A stretch of DNA of 33,941 nt, from contig JAOADB010000007.1 in assembly GCA_026417535.1 (NCBI GenBank), positions 1 through 33,941 on the forward strand. The letters run 5' to 3'. The DNA is from Caldilineales bacterium (GTDB lineage: Bacteria > Chloroflexota > Anaerolineae > J102). The notes under the pieces were generated by a model. It saw only the letters and a list, made by a program, of their open reading frames with translations, searched no databases and was not told the DNA's origin. Each line of letters begins with the position of its first letter. The stretch's first letter is position 1. Made by a program: the position numbers and the translations under genes. This document shows positions 1 through 6,740 of the stretch, piece after piece.

Positions 1-19
1 AGATGTGTATAAGAGACAG
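1..19 (+). other. Tn5 mosaic end / Nextera adapter remnant (left)
   Basis: Exact match to the 19-bp Tn5 mosaic end AGATGTGTATAAGAGACAG. Its orientation, with the insert to the right and the reverse complement at the far end, is that of a tagmented library fragment. A real Tn5 transposon would have the two ends the other way round. Reading across it gives the peptide start MYKRQ, a typical adapter artefact. It is not genomic sequence. Confidence 0.98.
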
Positions 20-397
20 CACATAGGCCAGACCCTGCCAGGTCTGCGGCTCGAACCATTCCGGGCTGATGCGCGTTTTCACCCAGTCCCGGACTTCGGC
101 CGGCGCGCTGGCCAGCAGGCGCTCCAGCCCCTCTTGCAGGGCGGCCAGCCATCCTCCGGCCGCCGGTTCGGCCGGCGGGGTCGGCGCCGACGCCGCAACT
201 GCCGCCTCGGTTGGGGCCGTTGTCGCGGCCACGTTGGCACTCGCGGTCTCTTCCTCGGCGGTCACGGCCATGGCGCCGGTCGTTTCGAGATGGCGATGCC
301 GATAACAGTAGCGCGAACCCTCTTGGGCCGGCAGACGGCAACGCTCGCCGGCCTTGGTCAGGGCTTCGCAAAGGGGACGATGGCCGTTTTCGCTCAT
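20..397 (-). CDS. Cys/His-motif protein, DUF5763-like N-terminus (3' end cut by contig edge)
   Basis: The frame is open from an ATG at 397 down to the adapter, giving 126 residues with no stop, so the gene is truncated at its C-terminus. The start has a strong Shine-Dalgarno (AGGAGGAG, about 5 nt upstream) and lies 15 bp after the stop of the epimerase gene, so the two are probably co-transcribed. Residues 10-34 show the pattern C-x9-C-x10-C-x2-H with the phrase TKAGERC, the small putative metal-binding motif typical of DUF5763-type proteins. Residues about 45-80 are a low-complexity Ala/Thr/Pro linker, followed by a more ordered segment containing EGLERLL and ISPEWF. The molecular role is unknown and the missing C-terminus prevents a better call. 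The DUF5763 link is from motif memory only. Confidence 0.7.
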
Positions 398-412
398 GAT
401 TCTCCTCCTGTG

Positions 413-1504
413 TTAGCCAACGGCTCCTTCGGTCGAGGAACGGCGCAGACTGCCGATGGCCGCTTCGGAGCGACGGGCGAACTCGCGGGCGGTCTCGATC
501 CCGTGGCGGGTGATCTCGCGACCGGCGCGCAGGCCGTCGAGCATGACCCGATAGGCCCGGTTGGTCTCGTAGCGATGCTCGTGTAGGGCTTCACCGAAAC
601 GTCGCACGGTCGTCTCGGCATCCACTGTCGGCATGAAGCCCAGCTCCTCCCGCATTCGGGTCGTATCGCCCACGCAGCCGTAACGCAGATAATCCCACGG
701 CAGCGGCGTCAGGTCCGAAGCCCGGTAGGGCAACTGTCCGCTGCCCAGGCGATAGGCCAGAGGATGGAGCAGCGGCAATGGCGGCACCCGGGCCAAGGCC
801 AGCAGCTTGAGCAACGGCAGCGGCGGGTCAGCGGCGATGTTGTAGGCGCCGTTGTGGTCCTCGAGGATGGCATGACCGATGGCGCGCAGAACATCGTCGT
901 AGTGGATGACCTGGACCATCGGCTCAAAACCCAGTAGGATGGGCGCCGCCGGCAGCGATAGCAACTGCGCCAGGGGATAGACAGGCTCGCCGCCCAGGAT
1001 GTGGGCAAAACGCAGCACGGTAACGGTCATGGTCGGGTGCTGACGCCGAAAACCGCTGACAAACGTCTCGATCTCGCGCCACTCGCGGATATAGGCGTAG
1101 GCCGGTCGCCCGCGGAAGTCACTTTCCTCAGAGATAAAGGCCGGGTTTTCGGGGTGCGCACCGTAAATCAGGATGGTCGAAGGCAAAATGACCTTGCGCA
1201 CACCCGCCAGCGCCGCTGCGCCCAGCATCCGCATCGTGCCCATGACGTTGCTATCGAACACCTCGTCGGTATGATGCCGACGCCAGCGAAACGCACAGTG
1301 GACGATGGTATCCACCCGCTCGGCTTTGAACAACTCCCCGATCAGCGGATTGCGCAGGTCGGCCTCGACGAATTCGACGCCGGGAAAGGGCTTGGTCAGG
1401 GGTTTCATGTCAATCCCGAGCACACGCAGGCCGAACTGGCTGGCCAGACGGCCGAGATCGCGGCCCAACGGACTGAGCAACCCGGTAATGGCAACCGTTT
1501 TCAT
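413..1504 (-). CDS. NAD-dependent epimerase/dehydratase-like SDR, atypical active site
   Basis: 363 residues. The ATG at 1504 is chosen because AGGAGG lies 8 nt upstream; a longer frame from a GTG at 1525 would place that Shine-Dalgarno inside the coding region. The N-terminus (MKTVAITGLLSPLG) is a Rossmann beta-alpha unit in which the middle glycine of the usual TGxxGxxG is replaced. The strand ILPSTILIYG (106-115) corresponds to the SDR Ser region. At the place of YxxxK the sequence reads YIREW (Y138, W142), so the catalytic lysine is missing. It may therefore be a binding or redox-sensing SDR, or use altered chemistry. It has its own promoter and a palindromic operator candidate directly upstream, and is followed by the Cys/His protein gene. 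The SDR superfamily is certain; the substrate is unknown. Confidence 0.85.
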   Translation of the reverse strand: MKTVAITGLLSPLGRDLGRLASQFGLRVLGIDMKPLTKPFPGVEFVEADLRNPLIGELFKAERVDTIVHCAFRWRRHHTDEVFDSNVMGTMRMLGAAALAGVRKVILPSTILIYGAHPENPAFISEESDFRGRPAYAYIREWREIETFVSGFRRQHPTMTVTVLRFAHILGGEPVYPLAQLLSLPAAPILLGFEPMVQVIHYDDVLRAIGHAILEDHNGAYNIAADPPLPLLKLLALARVPPLPLLHPLAYRLGSGQLPYRASDLTPLPWDYLRYGCVGDTTRMREELGFMPTVDAETTVRRFGEALHEHRYETNRAYRVMLDGLRAGREITRHGIETAREFARRSEAAIGSLRRSSTEGAVG

Positions 1505-1518
1505 GGGATGTGCCTCCT

Positions 1519-1535
1519 GAGACACCAGGTGTCTC
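1519..1535. promoter_or_regulatory. 17-bp perfect palindrome, candidate operator
   Basis: GAGACACC-A-GGTGTCTC: two 8-bp arms around one base. It lies between the -10 element (1537-1542) and the Shine-Dalgarno of the minus-strand epimerase gene, covering the expected transcription start near 1530. Such placement fits a dimeric repressor site. The cognate regulator is not identifiable in the window. Confidence 0.5.
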
Positions 1536-1536
1536 G

Positions 1537-1565
1537 ATTATAGGCTTGCCGTCGAAGGCAGACAA
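1537..1565 (-). promoter_or_regulatory. Sigma-70-type promoter of the epimerase gene
   Basis: On the minus strand the -35 TTGTCT (1560-1565) and -10 TATAAT (1537-1542) are separated by exactly 17 bp. The predicted start near 1530 is about 26 nt before the ATG at 1504. Confidence 0.7.
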
Positions 1566-1570
1566 GAAGA

Positions 1571-1632
1571 CGATGGACGATAGACGAAGAGGTAGCGCAA
1601 GGTGGCTCTTGCTCTACGTCTTTCGGCCGTCG
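1571..1632. repeat. Intergenic GACGA-type repeat with hairpin
   Basis: Between the patatin and epimerase genes, repeated GACGATGGACGATAGACG units are followed by an inverted repeat. GTAGCGCAAG (1592-1601) pairs with CTTGCTCTAC (1608-1617) with one mismatch, and is bracketed by AGACG and CGTCT. It ends with CGTCTTTCGGCCG, shared with the element at 7926-8030. Confidence 0.55.
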
Positions 1633-1736
1633 GCCTGGCGGGCGGTCAATGGCGGGAAGGGAAGACCCATCCGGAACATTGAGCAGTGGCTGAGTCGTTA
1701 CGGATGAAGAAAGGGGAGAGCACGGGAGTGGGAAAG

Positions 1737-1768
1737 CTCCTTCCAGCTCCTTCAACCTTCTTCAAGCT
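1737..1768. repeat. Short CT-rich repeat (AGCTCCTTC units)
   Basis: Four loosely repeated units such as AGCTCCTTC, CCTTCTTCA and AGCTCC abut and slightly overlap the 3' end of the patatin gene. A similar string (TTCCCTCAAGCTCCC) follows the anti-sigma-like gene at 20682-20735. Confidence 0.4.
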
Positions 1769-2544
1769 CCACCGATAACCACCATCTGCAGACGCGGCAG
1801 CTGCGCGAGCATGGCCGCCCGGCCGCGCGCGATCAGTTCCTGGCGGCGCATCCGCACCATGTCGAAATCGGTCAGGTCCGGTTCGACCAGCACATCGGCC
1901 GCGGTCGCATGTGCGCTGGTTCGCACCAGGGTATGGCCGAGCACGACGGCGCTGTAGGCGCCCAGACCGGTAGGCAGGTGGTCGGCCGCCCCGAACAGGG
2001 TCACGGCTACCACGACCTCGGCCCCCAAGCGCCGGGCCGCGCCGATGGGCAAGTTATCCGTCATACCGCCGTCCACATACCAGCGGTCCTCGATCAGACA
2101 GGGTTGGAAGACGATGGGCACGCTGCAGCTCGCGCGCACTCGCGGGGCCAAGCGGCCCTCGGTAAAGACGTGCGGCCGACCACTGAGGGCATTGGTGGCA
2201 ACGCAGGCGTAGGGCAAGGGCAGCTGTTCGATCCAGAGGTCACCCAGCCAACGGATGAGCGTCCGCTCCAGGGGCGCCAGGGACAGGAAACCACGCCGCG
2301 GCCAGGCCGGTCGCACGAGATGGCGCCAGCGCAACCGCATCCCAAAGGCGGTGATCTCGGCGATACTCTTGCCGGCAGCCACCCCCGCGCCGATGAAGGC
2401 GCCCACGCTGGTGCCGACAACAACCTGCGGCCGGATGCCGGCCTCATCCAGAACCTGGAGGACGCCGATATGAGCGAAACCGCGGGCCGCACCGCCGCCT
2501 AGGACAAGCCCCAGGCGACGTTGCCCGGGAGCCGAGAGGGTCAT
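1762..2544 (-). CDS. Patatin-like phospholipase / RssA-type serine hydrolase
   Basis: 260 residues, the usual length of stand-alone bacterial patatin-like proteins. All elements of the Ser-Asp dyad are present: the oxyanion loop GGGAARG (16-22), the nucleophile elbow GTSVG with Ser46, and the catalytic Asp in DGG (Asp158). There is no signal peptide, so it is cytoplasmic or membrane-peripheral, with likely acyl-ester hydrolase activity on phospholipid or acylglycerol. It lies 31 bp after the aldehyde oxidoreductase gene on the same strand and is probably the last gene of that operon. No clear Shine-Dalgarno precedes the ATG at 2544, so translation may depend on coupling. The physiological substrate cannot be told from sequence. 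Confidence 0.92.
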   Translation of the reverse strand: MTLSAPGQRRLGLVLGGGAARGFAHIGVLQVLDEAGIRPQVVVGTSVGAFIGAGVAAGKSIAEITAFGMRLRWRHLVRPAWPRRGFLSLAPLERTLIRWLGDLWIEQLPLPYACVATNALSGRPHVFTEGRLAPRVRASCSVPIVFQPCLIEDRWYVDGGMTDNLPIGAARRLGAEVVVAVTLFGAADHLPTGLGAYSAVVLGHTLVRTSAHATAADVLVEPDLTDFDMVRMRRQELIARGRAAMLAQLPRLQMVVIGGA

Positions 2545-2575
2545 AGGCCAAGACAGGGGGAAGGGAAAGCGATGC

Positions 2576-4462
2576 TCAGGGCCACAGCTCGGCGACGAAG
2601 TCGCCCAGGTCCAGCGCGATCAGTGTGTCCGGACAGGGTTTGCCCGTGTCCGGGTCCCAATGGCGGACCTGATAGTACCAGGCCAGCATCGTCTCCAGGT
2701 CGGGGCTGTAGCCGGCATGGGGGCCCGTTTCCACGGCCTTGCGCACGGCTTTGGGCAGGGTATCGTTGGTCCGCGTGAGGCCAAAGCGATGGTTCAGCAC
2801 CCGCTTGAGGGTGTAAATCCGTTCGCCGGTGCGGATCAGGTCCTCGGGCTGCCATTCCCAGCCCGTGATGGTGGCCCATAGCTCGAGGAGGTGGGGGATG
2901 GGGACTTCCTCGAAATGGCAGAGGATGGCGCTGTTGGTAAAGGCGCGGAAATCCATCACCCGGGCGGTCATCGCCACCTTGGCCGGTGACTCCTCGCGCG
3001 GGTCGCCGTAGGTGATGCCGATTTCCGGCGCTTCGCGACCCTGTTCCCAGTGGTAGACATCGCCGGCCATGTGGCAGGCCCCCCGTGTGCCCACGGCGTA
3101 GACCAGACCCTGGCCGGCATGGGCGCGCACATCGTGGAAGGGTAGCTCCAGGCCGTTGACGTGGACGGCCAGATCGGGCACGCCCAAGGCCGCAGCCACG
3201 CGCGCGGCGCCCTCGGCCAGGAGGTTCCCGAAACCGCGACGGTAGGCGATCTGCTCGATCAGCGCCAGGGCCGGTTCGGGATCGCCCCAGCGCAATTCCA
3301 GACCGCCCGTGACGTCGGCGTCAATGATGCCGGCCTCGAACAGGGCGTAGGCCAAGGCAATGGTCGAACCGCAGGAAATCGTGTCCAGGCCAAAGCGATT
3401 GCACAGGTGGCCGGCCAGGATGACGTGCTCCAGGCTGTGAGAGCCGATCAGCGGTCCGAAAGCCACCGATGTTTCGTATTCGGGGCCGTCAATGACGCCT
3501 TCGACCCGGTCGGGCAAGACGACCTCGCGACCGCAGGCGATGGGGCAGCGGAAACAGGGCACATGGCGTTTGAGGAAGCGGTCGCTGAGCTGACCGGCGT
3601 TGATCGCATCCTCGATGCCGTCGAGTTCGGTCGTGCTGTAGTAGCGGGCCGAGACATCGCCGGCCAGCGCGCCCACGTCCATGCCCATCAGGGTTCCGCC
3701 CAGCCGCATCATCTGCGCCGTCAGGTCTTCCACGACGAAGGCGGTCACCTCGCGGTTGGCCTTTTTGTTGGCCAGAGGGTCATAGAGAGGCACATCGGCA
3801 TGGCCGCTGACACCGATGGCCTTCAACCGTTTGCTGCCCATCACGGCGCCCAGGCCGGTGCGGGCGGCGGCACGGCCGTGGTCGTTCATGACCCCGGCAA
3901 AGCGGACCCGGTGCTCCCCGGCCGGGCCGATGCAGGCCACGCGAACGCGCTTGGCGCCCATAGCCGCGCGCACGGCCTCCTGGGTCTCGTACATGTCGAG
4001 GCCCCATAGCTCGTCCGCTTCGTGTAGCCGTGGAGTGACGTCATCGCGTACTTCCAGCCAGACCGGTCGCGGGGCCTGCCCCGTGATGATGATGCCGTCG
4101 TACCCGGCGCGGCGCAGTTCCGGCCCCCAATAGCCGCCCGAATTGGCCTCGCCGGTGAGACCGGTGGCCGGCGAACGGGCAACCACCGAGAAACGGCCGG
4201 CAGCCGGCGTGGTTGTGCCCACCAGCGGCCCGGTCATGAAGATGAGGGGGTTCTCCGGACCGAGGGGATCCGTGTTCGGCCCGGCCAGATCGGCCAGATA
4301 ACGGGCGCCCAAACCGCTGCCGCCAATGAAGAGCCGGGCGTAGGTCTCGTTGAGGGGTTCTTCCCATAGGGCACCGGTGCTCAGGTCGACGCGCAACAGC
4401 TTGCCCATGTAGCCGGGCAGCAGCGTGGGCAGGGCAGGCGTGAAACGCTGCGGGATGGCCAT
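2576..4462 (-). CDS. Aldehyde:ferredoxin oxidoreductase (tungsten/molybdopterin AOR family)
   Basis: 628 residues, full length for the AOR family. The N-terminal domain begins GKLLRVDLSTG and continues through GGSGLGARYL. The 4Fe-4S site is CxxCxxxC at 303/306/310 (CFRCPIAC), with the expected distant fourth cysteine near 515 (AILCHF). Acidic and histidine residues typical of the pterin/W pocket (GPEYET about 327-331, HDVRAH about 443-448) are present. Known enzymes oxidise aldehydes to acids with ferredoxin as acceptor, or reduce acids in reverse; W versus Mo cannot be decided. The start lies 11 bp after the alcohol dehydrogenase stop. Pairing with an iron alcohol dehydrogenase suggests acid-aldehyde-alcohol interconversion. 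The substrate is not known. Confidence 0.93.
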   Translation of the reverse strand: MAIPQRFTPALPTLLPGYMGKLLRVDLSTGALWEEPLNETYARLFIGGSGLGARYLADLAGPNTDPLGPENPLIFMTGPLVGTTTPAAGRFSVVARSPATGLTGEANSGGYWGPELRRAGYDGIIITGQAPRPVWLEVRDDVTPRLHEADELWGLDMYETQEAVRAAMGAKRVRVACIGPAGEHRVRFAGVMNDHGRAAARTGLGAVMGSKRLKAIGVSGHADVPLYDPLANKKANREVTAFVVEDLTAQMMRLGGTLMGMDVGALAGDVSARYYSTTELDGIEDAINAGQLSDRFLKRHVPCFRCPIACGREVVLPDRVEGVIDGPEYETSVAFGPLIGSHSLEHVILAGHLCNRFGLDTISCGSTIALAYALFEAGIIDADVTGGLELRWGDPEPALALIEQIAYRRGFGNLLAEGAARVAAALGVPDLAVHVNGLELPFHDVRAHAGQGLVYAVGTRGACHMAGDVYHWEQGREAPEIGITYGDPREESPAKVAMTARVMDFRAFTNSAILCHFEEVPIPHLLELWATITGWEWQPEDLIRTGERIYTLKRVLNHRFGLTRTNDTLPKAVRKAVETGPHAGYSPDLETMLAWYYQVRHWDPDTGKPCPDTLIALDLGDFVAELWP

Positions 4463-4473
4463 AAGCGAATCGG

Positions 4474-5649
4474 CTAAAAATCAACAGTCTGGCCGTCGTA
4501 GGCGCAGCGGAAGAGGCGGATCAGCTCGGGGCGTTCCGGCACCCGGGCATTGACCGTGATGGTGCCGTCGCCCTCGGCGAAGACGCACATCTGCTCCAGG
4601 GCAGCCTCATAACGGTCGCGGGGGATGCCCATCTCGGCCACGGTGAGGGGCTGTTCGACCCGGCGTTCCAGGTCGCGGATGGCGGCGATGACCGCGGCCG
4701 TGGCCGTGGCTTCGTCGGCTGCGGCCTCTGGCAAGCGCAGGGCATGGGCCAGGTCGGGATAGCGGGTGACCTCGGCCGGCAGCGCTGCCGTGAATTCCAT
4801 GACATAGGGCAGGAAAAGGGCGACGGTGCGGCCGTGAGGGATTTTGAAGGTGGCGCCGAAGGCATGGCCCATGGCGTGGGCCAAACCGGCCAGCGAATTG
4901 CCGAAGCCCAAGCCGGCGATGGTGGCGGCATTGGCCATGTGCTCGCGGGCTTCCATGTCGTGGGGGTCGGCGTAGACACGCGGCAGGTACTGGAACACCA
5001 TCTGCATGGCCTTCAGGCAGAGGCCGTCGCTGAAGTCGTTGCGGAAGGTGCAGGTGTAGCCCTCGACGGCATGGACGAGGACATCCAGCCCCGTATCGGC
5101 CGTGATGCGTCGGGGCAGCTCGCGGGTGAGGCTGGGATCCACCACGGCCAGGGTGGGCACGGTCTCACGCGAGATGACGGAGACCTTACGGCCATCGGTC
5201 AGATCGGTGAGGACGAGCGCGCCGGTGGCTTCGGCGCCCGTGCCGGCTGTGGTGGGGATGGCCAGCAACCGGGCGCGGCGACCCAAACCCAGGTAGAGGA
5301 ACGGCGCAATGGCGTCGGGTTCGACATCGGGCCGCTCGTAAAGGACCCACATGGCCTTGGCCGCGTCCATGGCCGAGCCACCGCCCAGGCCAACGATCCA
5401 ATCGGGCGCAAAGGCCGTGAGCAACTCCGCCCCCCGGCGCACGGTCTGCAACGACGGCTCCGGTTCCACCTCGGCGAAATAGCCCACCTCCATCCCGGCG
5501 CGGCGCAGGTGCTCGGCGATTCGTTCGGTGAAGCCCAGGCCGTGCAGAACCGGGTCGGTGACGATGAAGGCGCGGCTGCCCTGCAGCTCATCGAGATAGC
5601 TCAGGGCATCCTCGCCGTAGATGATTTCGGGGCTTTTGAAGAACCACAT
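4474..5649 (-). CDS. Iron-containing (group III) alcohol dehydrogenase
   Basis: 391 residues, normal family length. The NAD(P)-binding motif GGGSAMDAAK is at 89-98. Fe ligands are predicted at D189, H193, H258 and H272, with the same spacing as FucO-type enzymes (DTGLDVLVH and GLAHAMGHAFG...PHG). It catalyses reversible NAD(P)H-dependent reduction of an aldehyde to an alcohol. The ATG at 5649 lies only 3 bp after the SCP2 gene stop, with GAGGA inside the end of that gene acting as Shine-Dalgarno, so the two are translationally coupled. The next gene, 11 bp on, is an aldehyde:ferredoxin oxidoreductase, so the aldehyde is probably a shared intermediate. Chain length and cofactor preference are unknown. 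Confidence 0.95.
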   Translation of the reverse strand: MWFFKSPEIIYGEDALSYLDELQGSRAFIVTDPVLHGLGFTERIAEHLRRAGMEVGYFAEVEPEPSLQTVRRGAELLTAFAPDWIVGLGGGSAMDAAKAMWVLYERPDVEPDAIAPFLYLGLGRRARLLAIPTTAGTGAEATGALVLTDLTDGRKVSVISRETVPTLAVVDPSLTRELPRRITADTGLDVLVHAVEGYTCTFRNDFSDGLCLKAMQMVFQYLPRVYADPHDMEAREHMANAATIAGLGFGNSLAGLAHAMGHAFGATFKIPHGRTVALFLPYVMEFTAALPAEVTRYPDLAHALRLPEAAADEATATAAVIAAIRDLERRVEQPLTVAEMGIPRDRYEAALEQMCVFAEGDGTITVNARVPERPELIRLFRCAYDGQTVDF

Positions 5650-5652
5650 GGC

Positions 5653-6069
5653 TCATTCCTCGTCGGGATAGCGGGTGGGCACGCTGGAGGCGCTGTTGAC
5701 CAGGTCCAGCGTGGCCTTGACCGAACGCATGATCTTGGCCAGATTGCCCTTGAGCTTGAGCTGGCGGCTGACGAGGGCGCGGATGGGGTCGAGCTGCTTC
5801 TTGAAGATTTTGCGGTAGGTGTCAATGCTGCCCTCGATGACGAATTCGGGCTGTTTGTCGCCCTCCCCTGTCACCAGATAGGCCTCGCGGCACTGGCCGT
5901 GCCACAGGTCGAGATAGAATTTGACCGGTTCCTTCAGGCTGCCTTTCGGCTCGACGATGAAGTAAAAATCACCTTCCCAGGTGGCGGCCGAGACCTTGTA
6001 GGCCTCGTTGTTGTTGAGCGCTTCTTTGAACGCGGCAACCCATTCGGCCGAGGGGAACAGATACGCCAT
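5653..6069 (-). CDS. SCP2 sterol-binding-domain protein
   Basis: 138 residues, a single-domain protein. The start at 6069 has the Shine-Dalgarno TGGAGGT 6 nt upstream; longer readings run through the palindromic non-coding region and are rejected. The pattern of alternating strands (GDFYFIVEPKG, VKFYLDLWHGQCREAYLV, PEFVIEGSIDTYRKI) and the terminal helix (KGNLAKIMRSVKATLDLVN) are those of SCP2-type lipid-binding domains, which hold a fatty, steroid or other hydrophobic ligand in a tunnel. As first gene of an operon with an alcohol dehydrogenase and an aldehyde oxidoreductase it may present a hydrophobic substrate or act as a carrier. That role is inference; the fold call is based on sequence pattern. 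Confidence 0.8.
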   Translation of the reverse strand: MAYLFPSAEWVAAFKEALNNNEAYKVSAATWEGDFYFIVEPKGSLKEPVKFYLDLWHGQCREAYLVTGEGDKQPEFVIEGSIDTYRKIFKKQLDPIRALVSRQLKLKGNLAKIMRSVKATLDLVNSASSVPTRYPDEE

Positions 6070-6150
6070 GAGTGACCTCCAGGAGTGTAAGCGGAGCGAG
6101 CGGGATCGACAGGCGGGACGCCCGAGGCCGACGATGGCCGGGCGGATTAT

Positions 6151-6163
6151 GACGCGTTGCGTC
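6151..6163. promoter_or_regulatory. Small inverted repeat downstream of the -10 box
   Basis: GACGC-GTT-GCGTC, a perfect 5-bp inverted repeat with a 3-nt centre. It overlaps the expected transcription start of the minus-strand SCP2-ADH-AOR operon. It could be an operator half-site pair, but short arms make chance likely. Confidence 0.25.
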
Positions 6164-6168
6164 GTGAG

Positions 6169-6177
6169 ATTATAGCA
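6169..6177 (-). promoter_or_regulatory. Extended -10 promoter of the SCP2-ADH-AOR operon
   Basis: Minus strand reads TGC-TATAAT, a perfect -10 with an extended TGn element and no good -35. It lies about 95 nt upstream of the SCP2 ATG. The same TGCTATAAT string occurs at 11536-11544. Confidence 0.6.
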
Positions 6178-6329
6178 CAGCCGTCGGCCAAAGGCGCAAA
6201 AGGGGAGGCAGAGAAGGGCCGTGGTGAAGGCGCTTTCCTGCCCTTGGCGTCGTGGGTGACGGCTGCGGCCGTCGTCTTGGCCGGGTGGTGCAGCCGGCCG
6301 GAAGGTGCTGCGGGCGAACCGCGTCGTCG

Positions 6330-6480
6330 GGCGATGGGGGTTTAGGCGATGTTCACGCCGCGGATGGAAGCAGTCGCCACGCGCGCCACAAAGGGGGCGG
6401 CCGGGCGGCTCCGCCGCCCGGCCGCCCCCTTTGACGCCGCGCGAACGGCCAAATCCCACATTCGGCGCCGGGCCGCGTTA
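6330..6480. repeat. Palindromic intergenic element, copy 1 (within the 6070-6740 gap)
   Basis: Core is a perfect inverted repeat with 21-bp arms, 6389-6409 and 6413-6433, around a TCC loop. The arms contain GGGGGCGGCCGGGCGGC. Flanking text (GCGATGGGGG on the left; CGCGCGAACGGCCAAAT and CGGCGCC on the right) recurs around a second palindrome at 26565-26710, so it is a dispersed element of about 150 bp rather than a lone hairpin. The remaining 6070-6740 gap holds the operon promoter to the left and nothing gene-like that I can support. Confidence 0.8.
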
Positions 6481-6740
6481 TCATCGGCAACGTCATCACA
6501 CCCCTCTCGTCCCGACACCCACCCCGCCGATGCGCGCCTCGTTACTATTCCCGCGTTTCGTCTGTGCTACGGCCTGCGTCGTACTTCGCTGGCGCCATTG
6601 GAAGGGGAAGAACCCTTTTCGGCCTTACCTGGAGGGCGGTCATCCCGGCGAATAGCCGTTCCGGCGGTGGAACTTTTTGGCCTCTTTCTTCGTCTATTCC
6701 GGTGAATCTCACATCCCGAACATGGACAAGGAGGCAAGAC

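Noticed and set aside
5-586. Plus-strand open frame starting MYKRQ at the left edge
   Set aside because: It starts inside the adapter and is antisense to two well-supported minus-strand genes; composition is Arg/Gly-rich shadow sequence.
6070-6459. N-terminal extension of the SCP2 protein
   Set aside because: It would translate the promoter and the GC palindrome. The ATG at 6069 has an excellent ribosome site.
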